From assembly GCA_016794585.1 (NCBI GenBank), contig JAEUJM010000013.1, forward strand, positions 310,001-374,000: a stretch of 64,000 nt of DNA. Reading direction: 5' to 3'. The DNA comes from Acidimicrobiales bacterium. Its GTDB lineage: Bacteria > Actinomycetota > Acidimicrobiia > Acidimicrobiales > DATDAH01. This document shows positions 17,013-25,837 of the stretch, piece after piece. Each line of letters begins with the position of its first letter. The stretch's first letter is position 1. Under the pieces are notes generated by a model. That model was not told where the DNA came from and made no database searches. It saw only the letters and a list, made by a program, of their open reading frames with translations. Position numbers and translations under genes: made by a program.

Positions 17013-18656
17013 ATGGCATGGCGATCGGCCAAGCGAGCCAACGCTGAGAGCGAACGGTCCGGCGACGCCGGACGCGACCTCGCGTGGGCCGTCGTCGCCT
17101 GTGTCGCCGCCGTCGTCGTGGCCGTGCTCGTCGGGCTCGGCGCCACCGTCACCGACGCCCTCAAGCACAGCCCTGTGGACCTCAGCGCCGTCATCGGCCT
17201 CGTCCTCGTGCTGCCCATCGCCGCGGGGGTCGTCGCCCGCCGCCGCTACCGCGACGCCAACGCGGTCCGCGACGAGCTGGATCGACTGGCCCTGCACGAC
17301 CCGCTCACCGGCCTACCCAACCGCCGGTTCCTCAACGAGCGGTTCGAGCAGATCATCCGGCGGTCGCAGCGCGCCGGCGGTCGGGTGGCGGTGTTCGTCC
17401 TCGACCTCGATCGCCTGAAGAACGTCAACGAGGCGCACGGCCGCGAGGCCGGCGACCAGCTCATCGTGGCGGTCAGCACGCGCCTGACCGAGCTCGTCGG
17501 GGAGGCGAGCACGGTCGTGCGCTACGGCGGCGGCGAGTTCGTCGTCATCTGCCCCGACACCACCGGGGGCCCCTCGGCCGAACGCCTCGCCGCCACCATG
17601 ATCGAGGGCCTCGAGGCCCCGTTCAGCATGGGCCACGACCGGGTGCGCCTCGCCGCCCACATCGGCATCGCCATCGCCGAGGAGAACTGCTCGCAGCCCG
17701 ACGACCTGATCCGGGACGCCCACTCAGCCCTCCACAAGGCCAAGCAGGGTCCCGGGGGCTACGCCATGTTCGACCGCTCGATCGCCCAGCGGGTGACCCC
17801 GTCGACCACCGAGCGCCGCCTACGGGAGGCACTGGAGCGGGGGCAGTTCCGCCTCCACTACCAGCCCGTCGTGTCGCTCCAGACCCAGCGCATGGTCAAG
17901 GTCGAGGCCCTCATCCGCTGGGAGGACCCCGAGCGCGGCCTCGTCAGCCCCGGCGAGTTCATCCCCGCGCTCGAGGAGACCGGGCTCATCGTGCCCGTGG
18001 GCACGTGGGTGCTCGAGGAGGCCTGCCGGCAGGCCAAGCGGTGGCAGGAGGCCTACGCCGACCGCGCGCCGCTCGCCGTGACCCTCAACGTGTCGACCCG
18101 CCAACTCGCCCAGTACGACTTCCCCGACGTGCTCACCCGTGCACTGACGGTCACCCAGGTCGACCCCAGCCTGATCTGCCTGGAGATCACCGAGGGCGCC
18201 CTCATGCACGACGTGGAGGCGGCGTGGACCATGCTGCGCACGGCGAAGACCAGCGGCGTGGCCCTGGCCCTGGACGACTTCGGCACGGGCTTCTCGTCGC
18301 TCAGCTTCCTCCGCAAGTTCAGCATGGACATCTTGAAGATCGACAAGAGCTTCGTGGACGGACTCGGTCACAGCCGTGAGGACACCACCATCGTCGAGCA
18401 CCTCATCGGCATGGCCCGCGGCCTCGGCATGGTGACCGTCGCCGAGGGCGTGGAGACCGCCGACCAGGTCAAGTACCTGCGCAGCCTCGACTGCCACATG
18501 GCCCAGGGCTTCTACTACTGCAAGCCGCAGCCCGCCGAGGTCATCGACCAGATCATGGGTGAGCCCACCACGTCGGGCTGGCGCCCCGAGCAGGTACCGA
18601 CCACGAACGGCGCCCACCCCTCCCCTGCCACCATCGGCCTCGACGCTCCCTGGTAG
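17013..18656 (+). CDS. Membrane GGDEF/EAL protein: degenerate cyclase with intact c-di-GMP phosphodiesterase
   Basis: The product has 547 residues. Two membrane helices (about 23-46 and 56-75) anchor a GGDEF domain (residues about 85-255) and an EAL domain (265-520). The cyclase signature is GGGEF (172-176), with Gly in place of the metal-binding Asp/Glu, and DLDRLKNVNE replaces the usual DLDRFKxIN, so synthesis of c-di-GMP is unlikely. The EAL half keeps every metal and catalytic residue: Glu298 of EAL, Asn359, Glu391, Asp421-Asp422 (DDFGTG), Lys442 and Glu478, plus the QGFYYCKP end. It should therefore hydrolyse c-di-GMP, perhaps with the GGDEF domain sensing GTP. The ATG is set by GGGGAGGAG just upstream. 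Confidence 0.9.
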   Translation: MAWRSAKRANAESERSGDAGRDLAWAVVACVAAVVVAVLVGLGATVTDALKHSPVDLSAVIGLVLVLPIAAGVVARRRYRDANAVRDELDRLALHDPLTGLPNRRFLNERFEQIIRRSQRAGGRVAVFVLDLDRLKNVNEAHGREAGDQLIVAVSTRLTELVGEASTVVRYGGGEFVVICPDTTGGPSAERLAATMIEGLEAPFSMGHDRVRLAAHIGIAIAEENCSQPDDLIRDAHSALHKAKQGPGGYAMFDRSIAQRVTPSTTERRLREALERGQFRLHYQPVVSLQTQRMVKVEALIRWEDPERGLVSPGEFIPALEETGLIVPVGTWVLEEACRQAKRWQEAYADRAPLAVTLNVSTRQLAQYDFPDVLTRALTVTQVDPSLICLEITEGALMHDVEAAWTMLRTAKTSGVALALDDFGTGFSSLSFLRKFSMDILKIDKSFVDGLGHSREDTTIVEHLIGMARGLGMVTVAEGVETADQVKYLRSLDCHMAQGFYYCKPQPAEVIDQIMGEPTTSGWRPEQVPTTNGAHPSPATIGLDAPW

Positions 18657-18671
18657 CCCGCCCGGGCGGCC

Positions 18672-20099
18672 TCAGGCGTCGGTGGTGGCGAAGCCGCCGG
18701 CGAGGCGCTCCAGCGGCGTGCCCGAGCCGCGCAGGCCGGCGAGCGCGTCGTAGGCCTCCCGGCGGCGGCGCCAGAGCGCCGAGGCGAAGCGGGGGCGCAG
18801 GAGCTTGTGCACGGGCAGGTAGCCGATCTCCCACACCATGAGGACCCCCCAGAAGGCCAGGTCGCCGCTGGCACCACCGGGGCGGAGCTTGACGTGGATG
18901 CGCATGCCACCGTGGGTGAAGTGCAGGATGCGCTTGTCGATGGCGTCGGCGAGCACCGCCTCGTTGATCTGGATGAGGCTGGCCCGGTCCTCCGGCGGCT
19001 CGGCCGCCTTGGTCACCTTCCGGTGCACGAAGTCGACCACCCAGTAGGGCTCGGACGACGACGGCACCTCGAACACCACGGGTCGGTCCAGGAGGAACCG
19101 GGGCACCAGGGGCGGCAGGTCGTGGAGGAAGGCCCCGAGGTAGGACGAGAAGGCCTCCCACGACAAGGTGACTCCCTCCTCCTCTTCGGCACACTGCTCG
19201 AGGGCCTCCCGGTGCTCCTCGAGGCGGGCGGCGAGGGCGGCATCGGGGTCGGCGAACCAGTCGTTGCCGGTGAGGGCGAAGCCCTCCGACACGGACCACG
19301 AGTCGCCGGGCGACAGGATCGTCAGCTCCGTGTGCTCGACACCGGGGGCGCCGGCGAAGGCCTCCGCGACCTCGACCGGGCTGATGAGGTTCGGGTTGAC
19401 CCACAGGCTCTCGGGGTGCAGGAAGGCGACCATGTTGGCGAAGGGGACCGCGTAGTTCGGCTGGAGCTGGCGGGCCGCGGCCACGAAGTCGTCGATGTAG
19501 GTCTGGCGCGTGAGCAGCGTGAGATCGGCCGGGTCCTCGGCCTCGTAGCCGATCGGGTACGACTGGGCCCACGAGTGGGTCTTGAACATGAAGGTGGGGT
19601 GGCCGAAGTCGTAGGCGACCTGGTCGAGGGCGCGGCCCCGGATCTTGCAGTCGTTGAGGTCGGCGATGACCTCGTCGCCGTCGGCCACCACGAACGCGGT
19701 GTCGTCGAAGCCGTACTGGTACGACGCCACCCGCACGTTCGGGGCCAGCTCGGTGATCTCGCCGTGGGGCAGCTCGGTGACCTTCTCGAAGCCGAGCGAC
19801 CGCACCTCACCGCCCATCACGTCGACCCCGAACTTCGAGACGAGCACCTCGGTGCGCTTGTCGATCTTGCGCATCGACGGGTAGTGGAAGTGATCGAAGT
19901 GGTGATGGGTGAGGTACAGGTAGTCGGGCGCCAACCACTCGGGCTTCAGCTCCTCCTGGGGAGCGAAGTGCCACCAGGACCGCCAGTAGCACGAGCCGAA
20001 CAGCCACGGGTCGACGAGGATGCTGGGTCCCGTGCCCTCGCCGTCCGGGCCGTCGGTTTCGATGAAGAGGCTGGCGTGGCCGATCACGGTGAAGCGCAT
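18672..20099 (-). CDS. MBL-fold metallo-hydrolase with long C-terminal extension
   Basis: This 475-residue protein starts MRFTVIGHASLFIETD, as in UlaG- and CMP-Neu5Ac hydroxylase-like beta-lactamase-fold proteins. The metal motif is THHHFDHFHYPS (residues about 62-73, H-x-H-x-D-H), and the second Asp lies in VIADLNDCKI near 145. The domain ends near residue 240; the rest is soluble and contains SPGDSW, FADPDAALAARLEEH and a final sterol-carrier-like stretch ILHFTHGGMRIHVKLR. This resembles the hydrolase half of CMAH without a Rieske domain. Function is unknown beyond metal-dependent hydrolysis or oxygenation. It starts at ATG 20099, only 29 bp from the divergent GT39 gene. Confidence 0.7.
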   Translation of the reverse strand: MRFTVIGHASLFIETDGPDGEGTGPSILVDPWLFGSCYWRSWWHFAPQEELKPEWLAPDYLYLTHHHFDHFHYPSMRKIDKRTEVLVSKFGVDVMGGEVRSLGFEKVTELPHGEITELAPNVRVASYQYGFDDTAFVVADGDEVIADLNDCKIRGRALDQVAYDFGHPTFMFKTHSWAQSYPIGYEAEDPADLTLLTRQTYIDDFVAAARQLQPNYAVPFANMVAFLHPESLWVNPNLISPVEVAEAFAGAPGVEHTELTILSPGDSWSVSEGFALTGNDWFADPDAALAARLEEHREALEQCAEEEEGVTLSWEAFSSYLGAFLHDLPPLVPRFLLDRPVVFEVPSSSEPYWVVDFVHRKVTKAAEPPEDRASLIQINEAVLADAIDKRILHFTHGGMRIHVKLRPGGASGDLAFWGVLMVWEIGYLPVHKLLRPRFASALWRRRREAYDALAGLRGSGTPLERLAGGFATTDA

Positions 20100-20128
20100 G
20101 GCAGTGGTTACGGTATGGCAGAGGGACC

Positions 20129-21616
20129 GTGAGCGAGAAACCTGCGGACGAGCGCCGCTTCCGGCTGGCGCTTGGCGCCATCACCCTGGCGGGCCTGGCC
20201 CTGCGGGTCGCCAACGTGCTCGTGCTGCGGCCGACCCGGTCGTCGGGTGACGGCTACGTCCTGGCCGGGGACTCGCTCTACTACCACTTCCAGGCCAACG
20301 CCCTGGCGAAGGGGCTGGGCTACATCATCCCCCTGGGCACCGACCTACGACCGGTGACCGCCGGTTCCGAGCTCATCACCCCGAGCGCCGCCCACCCGCC
20401 GCTGTACTCGACCTACCTCGCGCTCTGGTCGAAGCTCGGCATCGACACGGTCACCGGTCACCGTCTCGCCTCGTGCCTCGTCGGGGCGGCCACCGTCGCC
20501 CTCGTCGGCATCCTCGCCCACCGACTCGCGCCATCGGCCACCGCGACGCGCGTCGGCCTCGGCGCCGCCGCCGTCGCCGCCCTGTACCCGGGCCTCTGGA
20601 TCAACGACGGCGTGCTGCTCTCGGAGACCGCGGCCACCTTCACGGTGACCCTCGCCGTCCTCGCCGCGTACGTCTTCTGGGACCGACCGACGTGGGCGAA
20701 CGCGGCACTGCTCGGTGGGGCCATCGGCATCGCGGCCCTGAGTCGCAGCGAGGCCCTCGCCCTGATCGCGTTCGTGGCCCTGCCCTTCGCCCTGTTGTCG
20801 CGTGGTCGCTCCTGGGGGCAGCGCGTCGGGCTCGCCGCGGTGTCGGGCGCCGCCATGGTGCTCGTGCTCGCACCCTGGCTCGGCCACAACCTGACCCGGT
20901 TCGAGAACCCCGTGCTCCTGACGAGCTCGAGCGGGGTGGTGCTGTCCGGGGCGAGCTGCGACGGCTCGTGGTACGGGCCGCTGACCGGCTCCTACGCGGA
21001 CTGCTTCGACCCCACGACCCTGTCGGCCGAGACCCAGGCCGACCTCTGCCAGCGGATCGGCCGCGGCGCCGACTGCCTCGCCACCGAGGAGGGCGTCGAG
21101 GCGGTGGTCCTGTCGCTGCGCGACCCGAGGCTGTACGACGAGAGCGAGAGCGACCAGCCGTACGCCGAGCAGGCCACGGCCTACATCCGCGACCACCTCG
21201 GGCGGTTCCCCGTCGTGGTCGCGGCGCGGGTGGGCCGTGTCTGGGGCGTGTACGCGCCGTTCCAGAACACCCGCCTCGACATCGACGTCGAGAACCGGGG
21301 CCGGGCCGCCTCGTGGGCCGGCCTCGCCACCTACTGGATCCTGCTGCCCCTCGCCGTGGCGGGTGTGTGGTCGCTCCGCCGCCGGCGGGTGCCGATCCTC
21401 CCGTTCCTCGCCGTCGCCCTCGCCGTCACGCTCGCCGCCGGCGCCACCTTCGGGGTCACGCGGTACCGGGCCACGGCCGAGGGCCTCCTCGTGGTGGCGG
21501 CCGCGCTGGGAGCTGATGCGGTCGCCCGCCGGGTGTCGGCCGGGCGCACGAGCGCGGTCAGTCGAACATCGAGTCCAGCAGCGGGCGCACCATCTCCACC
21601 GTCGTCCTCGGGTTGA
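20129..21616 (+). CDS. GT-C membrane glycosyltransferase, family 39 type
   Basis: This 495-residue integral membrane enzyme is the third family-39-like paralogue in the window. The first loop reads LAGDSLYYHFQANALAKGLG, with the active-site acidic residue. AAHPPLYSTYLALWS is the HPPLY motif, followed by LYPGLWINDGVLLSE, nearly identical in spacing to the gene at 2266-3735. The soluble loop has the cysteine pattern GASCDGSWYG...ADCFDP...LCQRIG...DCLA seen also in the gene at 722-2269, and the end keeps FGVTRYRATAEG. It starts at GTG 20129 with GAGGG 3-4 bases upstream. Its last 59 bp overlap, tail to tail, the decarboxylase gene. Confidence 0.8.
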   Translation: MSEKPADERRFRLALGAITLAGLALRVANVLVLRPTRSSGDGYVLAGDSLYYHFQANALAKGLGYIIPLGTDLRPVTAGSELITPSAAHPPLYSTYLALWSKLGIDTVTGHRLASCLVGAATVALVGILAHRLAPSATATRVGLGAAAVAALYPGLWINDGVLLSETAATFTVTLAVLAAYVFWDRPTWANAALLGGAIGIAALSRSEALALIAFVALPFALLSRGRSWGQRVGLAAVSGAAMVLVLAPWLGHNLTRFENPVLLTSSSGVVLSGASCDGSWYGPLTGSYADCFDPTTLSAETQADLCQRIGRGADCLATEEGVEAVVLSLRDPRLYDESESDQPYAEQATAYIRDHLGRFPVVVAARVGRVWGVYAPFQNTRLDIDVENRGRAASWAGLATYWILLPLAVAGVWSLRRRRVPILPFLAVALAVTLAAGATFGVTRYRATAEGLLVVAAALGADAVARRVSAGRTSAVSRTSSPAAGAPSPPSSSG

Positions 21617-22937
21617 CGAAGCACAGCCGCATCACGGGCTCGCCCTGCCAGGAGGTGGCCCGCACGAAGGCCCGGCCCTCGGCGAGCTGGCGGTCGGCCC
21701 AGGCGTCGTAGTCGGCCCGTGCCCAGCCCTTGCGCCGGAACAGCACGACCGACAGCTCCGGCTCGAAGACCAGCTCGAGGCCGCCCCGGCCGGCGATCTC
21801 GGCGGCCACCCGCCGGGTGAGCGTGAGGGTGGCCTCGACGGCTTCGCGGTAGGCGTCGGTGCCGTGGGTCACGAGCGAGAACCAGAACGGGAGGCCACGC
21901 GCCCGGCGCGAGAGGTGGAAGGCGTAGTCGTGGGGGTTCCACTCGTCCCGGGTGACGGCGTCGAGGTAGGACGCCTTCTGCGTGTGGGCAGCGGCAGCCA
22001 CTGCGGGGTCCCGGTACACCAGCGCGGCGCAGTCGAACGGGCTGAAGAGCCACTTGTGCGGGTCGATGGTGACCGAGTCGGCGCCTTCGATCCCGTCGAA
22101 GAGCCCGTGGACCGAAGGGGCGGCGAGTGCGGCACCGCCGTACGCGGCGTCGACGTGGAGCCACAGGTCGTGGTCGCGCGCCGCGTCGGCCGCGCCGGCG
22201 AGGTCGTCGACCACCCCCAGGTTGGTGCTGCCGGCGGTGGCCACGATCGCGAACAGCCCGTCGCCCTCCTCGGGATCGGCCGCCAAAGCGTCCCGGAGGG
22301 CCTCGCCGCGCAACGCGCCGCGGTGGTCGCCAGGGACGGGGAGCAGGTCGACGTCCATGATCTCGGCCGCCGAGCGCACCGACGAATGTGCCTCTGCGGT
22401 GGCGGCGATGCGCCAGCGGGCCGGGCGCCCCTGTCGCAGCGTCGCGGCGCGGTGGCGGGCGGCCACCAGGGCGCTCAGGTTCGCGGCCGAGCCACCGCTG
22501 ACGAAGCAGCCGCCGGCGCCGGCGGGCAGGCGGCACAGGTCGGCCAGCCAGGCGAGGGCCTGGTTCTCGGCGTACACCGCGCCGGCGCCCTCCTGCCACG
22601 ACCCGCCGAAGATGCTCGACGCGCTCACGACGAGGTCGAACAGGACCGCGGCCTCGGTCGGTGCCGCGGGCACATAGGCGAGGTGGAGCGGGTGATCCAT
22701 CGAGATGGTGGCCTTGGCCAGGACCTCGGTGAAGCGGCGCAGCGCCTCCTCCCAACCCAGTCCGTCCCGGGTGACGCTGGCCCCGACGAGCTCGTCCAGC
22801 TCGGCGGCGGGTCGTGGCCCGTCGAGGGGAACCTCCCGCTGGGTGCGGTCGGCGACGTAGTCGAACGCGGCACGAGCGAGGCGCTCGGTCTCTTCGTCGT
22901 GGCGGTGCATGCGCGCCGGGTCGGTGGGTGGGTTCAT
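21558..22937 (-). CDS. PLP-dependent group II decarboxylase
   Basis: This 459-residue protein of the aromatic-amino-acid/glutamate decarboxylase family has every expected site. Lys295 in IDPHKWLFSPFD forms the Schiff base with PLP, His184 in AEAHSSVRSA stacks on the ring, and Asp263 in HVDAAYGG contacts the pyridine nitrogen. TAGSTNLGVVDDL and GGSAANLSAL are also typical. The N-terminal SMDHPLHLAYVP resembles the substrate-pocket loop of AADC-like enzymes. It should release CO2 from an amino acid to give an amine. The copper amine oxidase at 42479 consumes amines, but a link is speculative. The ATG chosen lies at the end of a 26-bp tandem repeat; Met10 (22910) is an alternative start. Confidence 0.85.
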   Translation of the reverse strand: MNPPTDPARMHRHDEETERLARAAFDYVADRTQREVPLDGPRPAAELDELVGASVTRDGLGWEEALRRFTEVLAKATISMDHPLHLAYVPAAPTEAAVLFDLVVSASSIFGGSWQEGAGAVYAENQALAWLADLCRLPAGAGGCFVSGGSAANLSALVAARHRAATLRQGRPARWRIAATAEAHSSVRSAAEIMDVDLLPVPGDHRGALRGEALRDALAADPEEGDGLFAIVATAGSTNLGVVDDLAGAADAARDHDLWLHVDAAYGGAALAAPSVHGLFDGIEGADSVTIDPHKWLFSPFDCAALVYRDPAVAAAAHTQKASYLDAVTRDEWNPHDYAFHLSRRARGLPFWFSLVTHGTDAYREAVEATLTLTRRVAAEIAGRGGLELVFEPELSVVLFRRKGWARADYDAWADRQLAEGRAFVRATSWQGEPVMRLCFVNPRTTVEMVRPLLDSMFD

Positions 22938-23016
22938 GACGGCACGTCGGTGGATGGGTTCATGACGGCACGTCGGTGGATGGGTTCATGACGGCACGTC
23001 GGTGGGTGGGTTCATC
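22920..23016. repeat. 26-bp tandem repeat, about 3.7 copies, spanning the decarboxylase start
   Basis: The unit reads gtcggtggatgggttcatga plus cggcac on the plus strand, and copies begin exactly 26 bp apart. Each copy carries, on the minus strand, an ATG and the codons Met-Asn-Pro-(Ser/Pro)-Thr-Asp-Val-Pro-Ser followed by TGA. Because the period is 26, each TGA overlaps the next ATG as ATGA. The result is three 30-nt micro-ORFs (23015-22986, 22989-22960, 22963-22934), the last of which overlaps the decarboxylase ATG at 22937. Confidence 0.9.
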
Positions 23017-23060
23017 GGGGCACCTGGGGCGCGGCCATGGCCAGAACGTATCGTCGCTCC

Positions 23061-24044
23061 ATGCAGGCGTGGCGAGTGCACGAGCACGGCGAGCCCCTCG
23101 ACGTGCTCCGGCTGGACGACGACGTCGCACCCCCGACCCCCGGCCCGGGCCAGGTGCGCCTGGCGGTGGAGGCGTGCGCCCTCAACTTCGCCGACTCGCT
23201 GCTGTGCCTCGGCACCTACCAGGAGCACCCGCCGCTTCCGTTCTCCCCCGGCCTCGAGGTGTGCGGGCGGGTGGAGGCGGCCGGCGCCGGCGTCGACCTG
23301 CCGGTCGGCCGTCGGGTCATCGGGCTGCCGACGCTCCCCCACGGCGGCTACGCCGACGCCTGCCTGTGCGCGGCGTCGGACGTGTTTCCGGTGCCTGACG
23401 ACGTCGACCCCGCGATCGCCGCCGCACTCCCGGTCACCTACCAGACGGGCTGGTTCGCCCTGCATCGGCGGGCGGCGCTCCAGCCGGGGGAGACGGTGCT
23501 CGTCCACGCCGGCGCCGGTGGGGTGGGCTCGGCCGCCATCGAGCTCGCCGTGGCCGCCGGCGCCCGTGTCCTCGCCACCGCGGGGGGTGCCGACAAGGTG
23601 GCGCGCTGTCTCGCCCTCGGCGCCGAGCAGGCCTTCGACTACCGCGCCGGCGACTTCGTCGACGCGGTGCAGGAGGCGACCGGCGGGCGGGGTGCCGACG
23701 TGATCTTCGATCCCGTCGGCGGTGACACCTTCGACCGCTCCCGCCGCTGCATCGCCTGGGAGGGCCGCATCCTCGTCATCGGCTTCGCCGGCGGCCGACC
23801 CGCCGACGCGCCCACCAACCACCTGCTGGTGAAGAACTACTCGGTGGTGGGCGTGCACTGGGGCGGCTACCGCACCCGCGACTCGGCCCTCGTCCAGCGC
23901 TGCCACGTCGAGCTGCTCGACCTGCTCAGCGCCGGCGCCATCCACCCCCTGGTGTCCGACGAGCGCCCGTTCGCCGAGGCCGCGGCGGCGCTGGCCGACC
24001 TCACCGGCCGCGCCACCACCGGCAAGGTCGTCCTCCGCCGCTGA
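23061..24044 (+). CDS. Zinc-independent NADPH:quinone oxidoreductase, MDR family
   Basis: This 327-residue medium-chain reductase of the zeta-crystallin type starts MQAWRVHEHGEPLDVLRLDD. EACALNFADSLLCLGTYQ contains the substrate-site Asn, and the cofactor loop is LVHAGAGGVGSAAIELA (residues about 145-161), an A-x-x-G-x-x-G variant for NADPH. The zinc ligands of alcohol dehydrogenases are absent. FDPVGGDTFDRS and the C-terminal ATTGKVVLRR are family hallmarks. It is cytosolic; the natural quinone or enone substrate is unknown. The ATG at 23061 is preferred over one 24 bp earlier because the family starts with this strand. It is divergent to the decarboxylase. Confidence 0.88.
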   Translation: MQAWRVHEHGEPLDVLRLDDDVAPPTPGPGQVRLAVEACALNFADSLLCLGTYQEHPPLPFSPGLEVCGRVEAAGAGVDLPVGRRVIGLPTLPHGGYADACLCAASDVFPVPDDVDPAIAAALPVTYQTGWFALHRRAALQPGETVLVHAGAGGVGSAAIELAVAAGARVLATAGGADKVARCLALGAEQAFDYRAGDFVDAVQEATGGRGADVIFDPVGGDTFDRSRRCIAWEGRILVIGFAGGRPADAPTNHLLVKNYSVVGVHWGGYRTRDSALVQRCHVELLDLLSAGAIHPLVSDERPFAEAAAALADLTGRATTGKVVLRR

Positions 24045-24062
24045 CCTCCCCGCCCCCAACTC

Positions 24063-24698
24063 CTACGACGAGCGGGGTGGCACCGACGTGAGGCGGTCGA
24101 CGAGGGCGTCGAGGGCGCCGGTGGGGTCAACGAGCAGCGGGCGGACCCGGGTGATGGACGGGCGCTTGGGCGGCTCGCTGAAGCCGAAGCCGGCCGGCGG
24201 CCAGACCCTGGTGAGGGCGCCGCGGTCCTCGCCGCCCACCGAGAGCGAGCCGGCGGTGACCGGGTGCCACGCGTCGGCCCGGTACCACTCGCGGACCCCG
24301 GTGGGGCTGACGCCGTAGGTCCGCACGCCCATGGCCACCCTGGCGACGGGCCCTTCGACGAACCGGGTGAACCAGGCCGGCCGGCGCACCGGGATGGGCC
24401 ACCCCCGCCCGGCGGAGAGGCGAAGGGCGAAGTCGGGGGTGTCGGCCTCGAGGTACCTGGCGTCCCCGCGGACGACCAGGTCGACCACGGCCAGTTCGTC
24501 GAAGCGGTACACCGCGCTGATGAACTCCCCCACGCCGGCGTCGGCCACGTAGAGCGTGCGCCGGCCGTCGGGGGCGGCCCACATGACGTCGGAGAAGGGC
24601 CCGATGGGCGAGCGGGCCCAGTGGCCGACGACGAGGCGGTCCCCGGACGCGAAACCCGCGCCGGCGATGACCCCACCCAGCTCGTGGCGGCGGGTCAC
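24063..24698 (-). CDS. Uncharacterised protein coupled to a Gfo/Idh oxidoreductase
   Basis: I do not recognise this 211-residue soluble protein. It begins VTRRHELGGVIAGAGFASGD and contains SPIGPFSDVMWAAPDGRRTL, then ISAVYRFDELAVVDLVVRGD, and a tail GALDALVDRLTSVPPRSS. No signal peptide, membrane helix or cysteine pair is seen. The GTG start at 24698 overlaps the stop of the oxidoreductase gene (GTGA, 24695-24698), so the two are translated together and probably act in one process. The end nearly abuts the convergent quinone oxidoreductase gene (18 bp). Confidence 0.7.
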   Translation of the reverse strand: MTRRHELGGVIAGAGFASGDRLVVGHWARSPIGPFSDVMWAAPDGRRTLYVADAGVGEFISAVYRFDELAVVDLVVRGDARYLEADTPDFALRLSAGRGWPIPVRRPAWFTRFVEGPVARVAMGVRTYGVSPTGVREWYRADAWHPVTAGSLSVGGEDRGALTRVWPPAGFGFSEPPKRPSITRVRPLLVDPTGALDALVDRLTSVPPRSS

Positions 24699-25747
24699 CC
24701 GAGCTCGGGCAGGCCCGGCGGCACGGCCACCGCGGCCCCGTCGCCGGCGGCCGACCGGTAGATGGCGTCGGTGACGACGTGGGCCCGGAGTGCGTCGGCG
24801 AAGGAGGGGGACGCGGGGAGGCCGTCGGCCACGGCGCGCACGAAGGCGGCGTCGGGGTTGCCCTCGTCGGGGTCGTCGGGTCCGATGGCGGCCGCGAACA
24901 GCTCCCCGCCCTCGATGCTCCCCGATTCGTCGCCCGCCCGCGTCCAGTGGACGGGCCCGAACCAGTCGCCCTCGATCACCACGTGGAGGCGCTCGCAGAA
25001 CACCTCGATGCGGCGCAGGCTGGGCCGTTCCAACAGGTCGTGCCACACGGAGGTGAGCACGCCCAGCGCGCCGCCGGCGAACGCGAACGACACTGCCACG
25101 TTGTCCTCGATGCCCTCCAACCCGTGCAGCTCGGCGGTGTGGCCATTGACCGTGGCGACCGGGCCGAGGAGCCATTCGAGGATGTCGACGTCGTGGATCG
25201 AGTGCTCGAGCAGTGCCCCCGAGCCCGCCCTGGCCGGATCGGCTCGCCAGTCGGAGCCGTACTGGCCCTGGACCGGCAGGTACTGGTCGTCGCGGAACAC
25301 GACGCTCATCGGGCGCCCGCTGCGCTCGTCCTCGATGAGCTGCTTGGCGAAGAGGAACGCCGGCGAGCGGCGCAGCACGAGCCCGACCTGGTTGGTCACG
25401 CCGGCCGCGGTGACCGCCCTGGTCATGGCTCGGGCGCCCTCGAGGTCCGTGGCCAGCGGCTTCTCGCAGAACACCGGTAGCCCCCGCTCGACGACGGCAT
25501 CGACCAGCCGGGGGTGCTCGGCGGTCCAGGTGCAGACGAACACGGCATCCGAGCGGTCGAGCAGCTCGTCCTCGGTGGTGCACACCGGCGCGCCGCTCGC
25601 CGCCGAGAAGGAGGCGACCTTGGCGGCGTCGGGATCGTGGACGCCGGCCCACTCGACGTCGAGGCCGGCGTCGGCCGCGCCCTTCAACATCTTGGAGTGG
25701 AACGTGGCGATGAAGCCCGCTCCCAGGAAGCCCACGCGCACGGTCAC
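24695..25747 (-). CDS. Gfo/Idh/MocA-family NAD(P)-dependent oxidoreductase
   Basis: The product has 350 residues. The Rossmann loop is VGFLGAGFIATFHS at the N-terminus; FCEKPLATDLEGA (residues about 94-106) contains the catalytic Lys of the EKP motif, and LEHSIHDVDILEWLLG (about 178-193) has the conserved acid and His of the HDxDxxxW signature. It should oxidise or reduce a sugar, inositol or related polyol with NAD(P). The start is the GTG at 25747 or the GTG two codons later; the open frame extends antisense through lon but that part is not coding. It is first in a two-gene unit with the unknown gene after it and diverges from lon. Confidence 0.88.
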   Translation of the reverse strand: MTVRVGFLGAGFIATFHSKMLKGAADAGLDVEWAGVHDPDAAKVASFSAASGAPVCTTEDELLDRSDAVFVCTWTAEHPRLVDAVVERGLPVFCEKPLATDLEGARAMTRAVTAAGVTNQVGLVLRRSPAFLFAKQLIEDERSGRPMSVVFRDDQYLPVQGQYGSDWRADPARAGSGALLEHSIHDVDILEWLLGPVATVNGHTAELHGLEGIEDNVAVSFAFAGGALGVLTSVWHDLLERPSLRRIEVFCERLHVVIEGDWFGPVHWTRAGDESGSIEGGELFAAAIGPDDPDEGNPDAAFVRAVADGLPASPSFADALRAHVVTDAIYRSAAGDGAAVAVPPGLPELG

Positions 25748-25837
25748 GAGGAGCGACCGTACCGGGCGGTGTGACCGACGTCGTGGTCCGGCGGGAATGC
25801 CGGTCGGGCGCTGCTGGTTCAACGTCGTAATCCTGTA

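Noticed and set aside
25815..25835. tRNA-like GGTTCAAC string
   Set aside because: No acceptor stem or anticodon arm can be drawn around it; it belongs to the lon leader.
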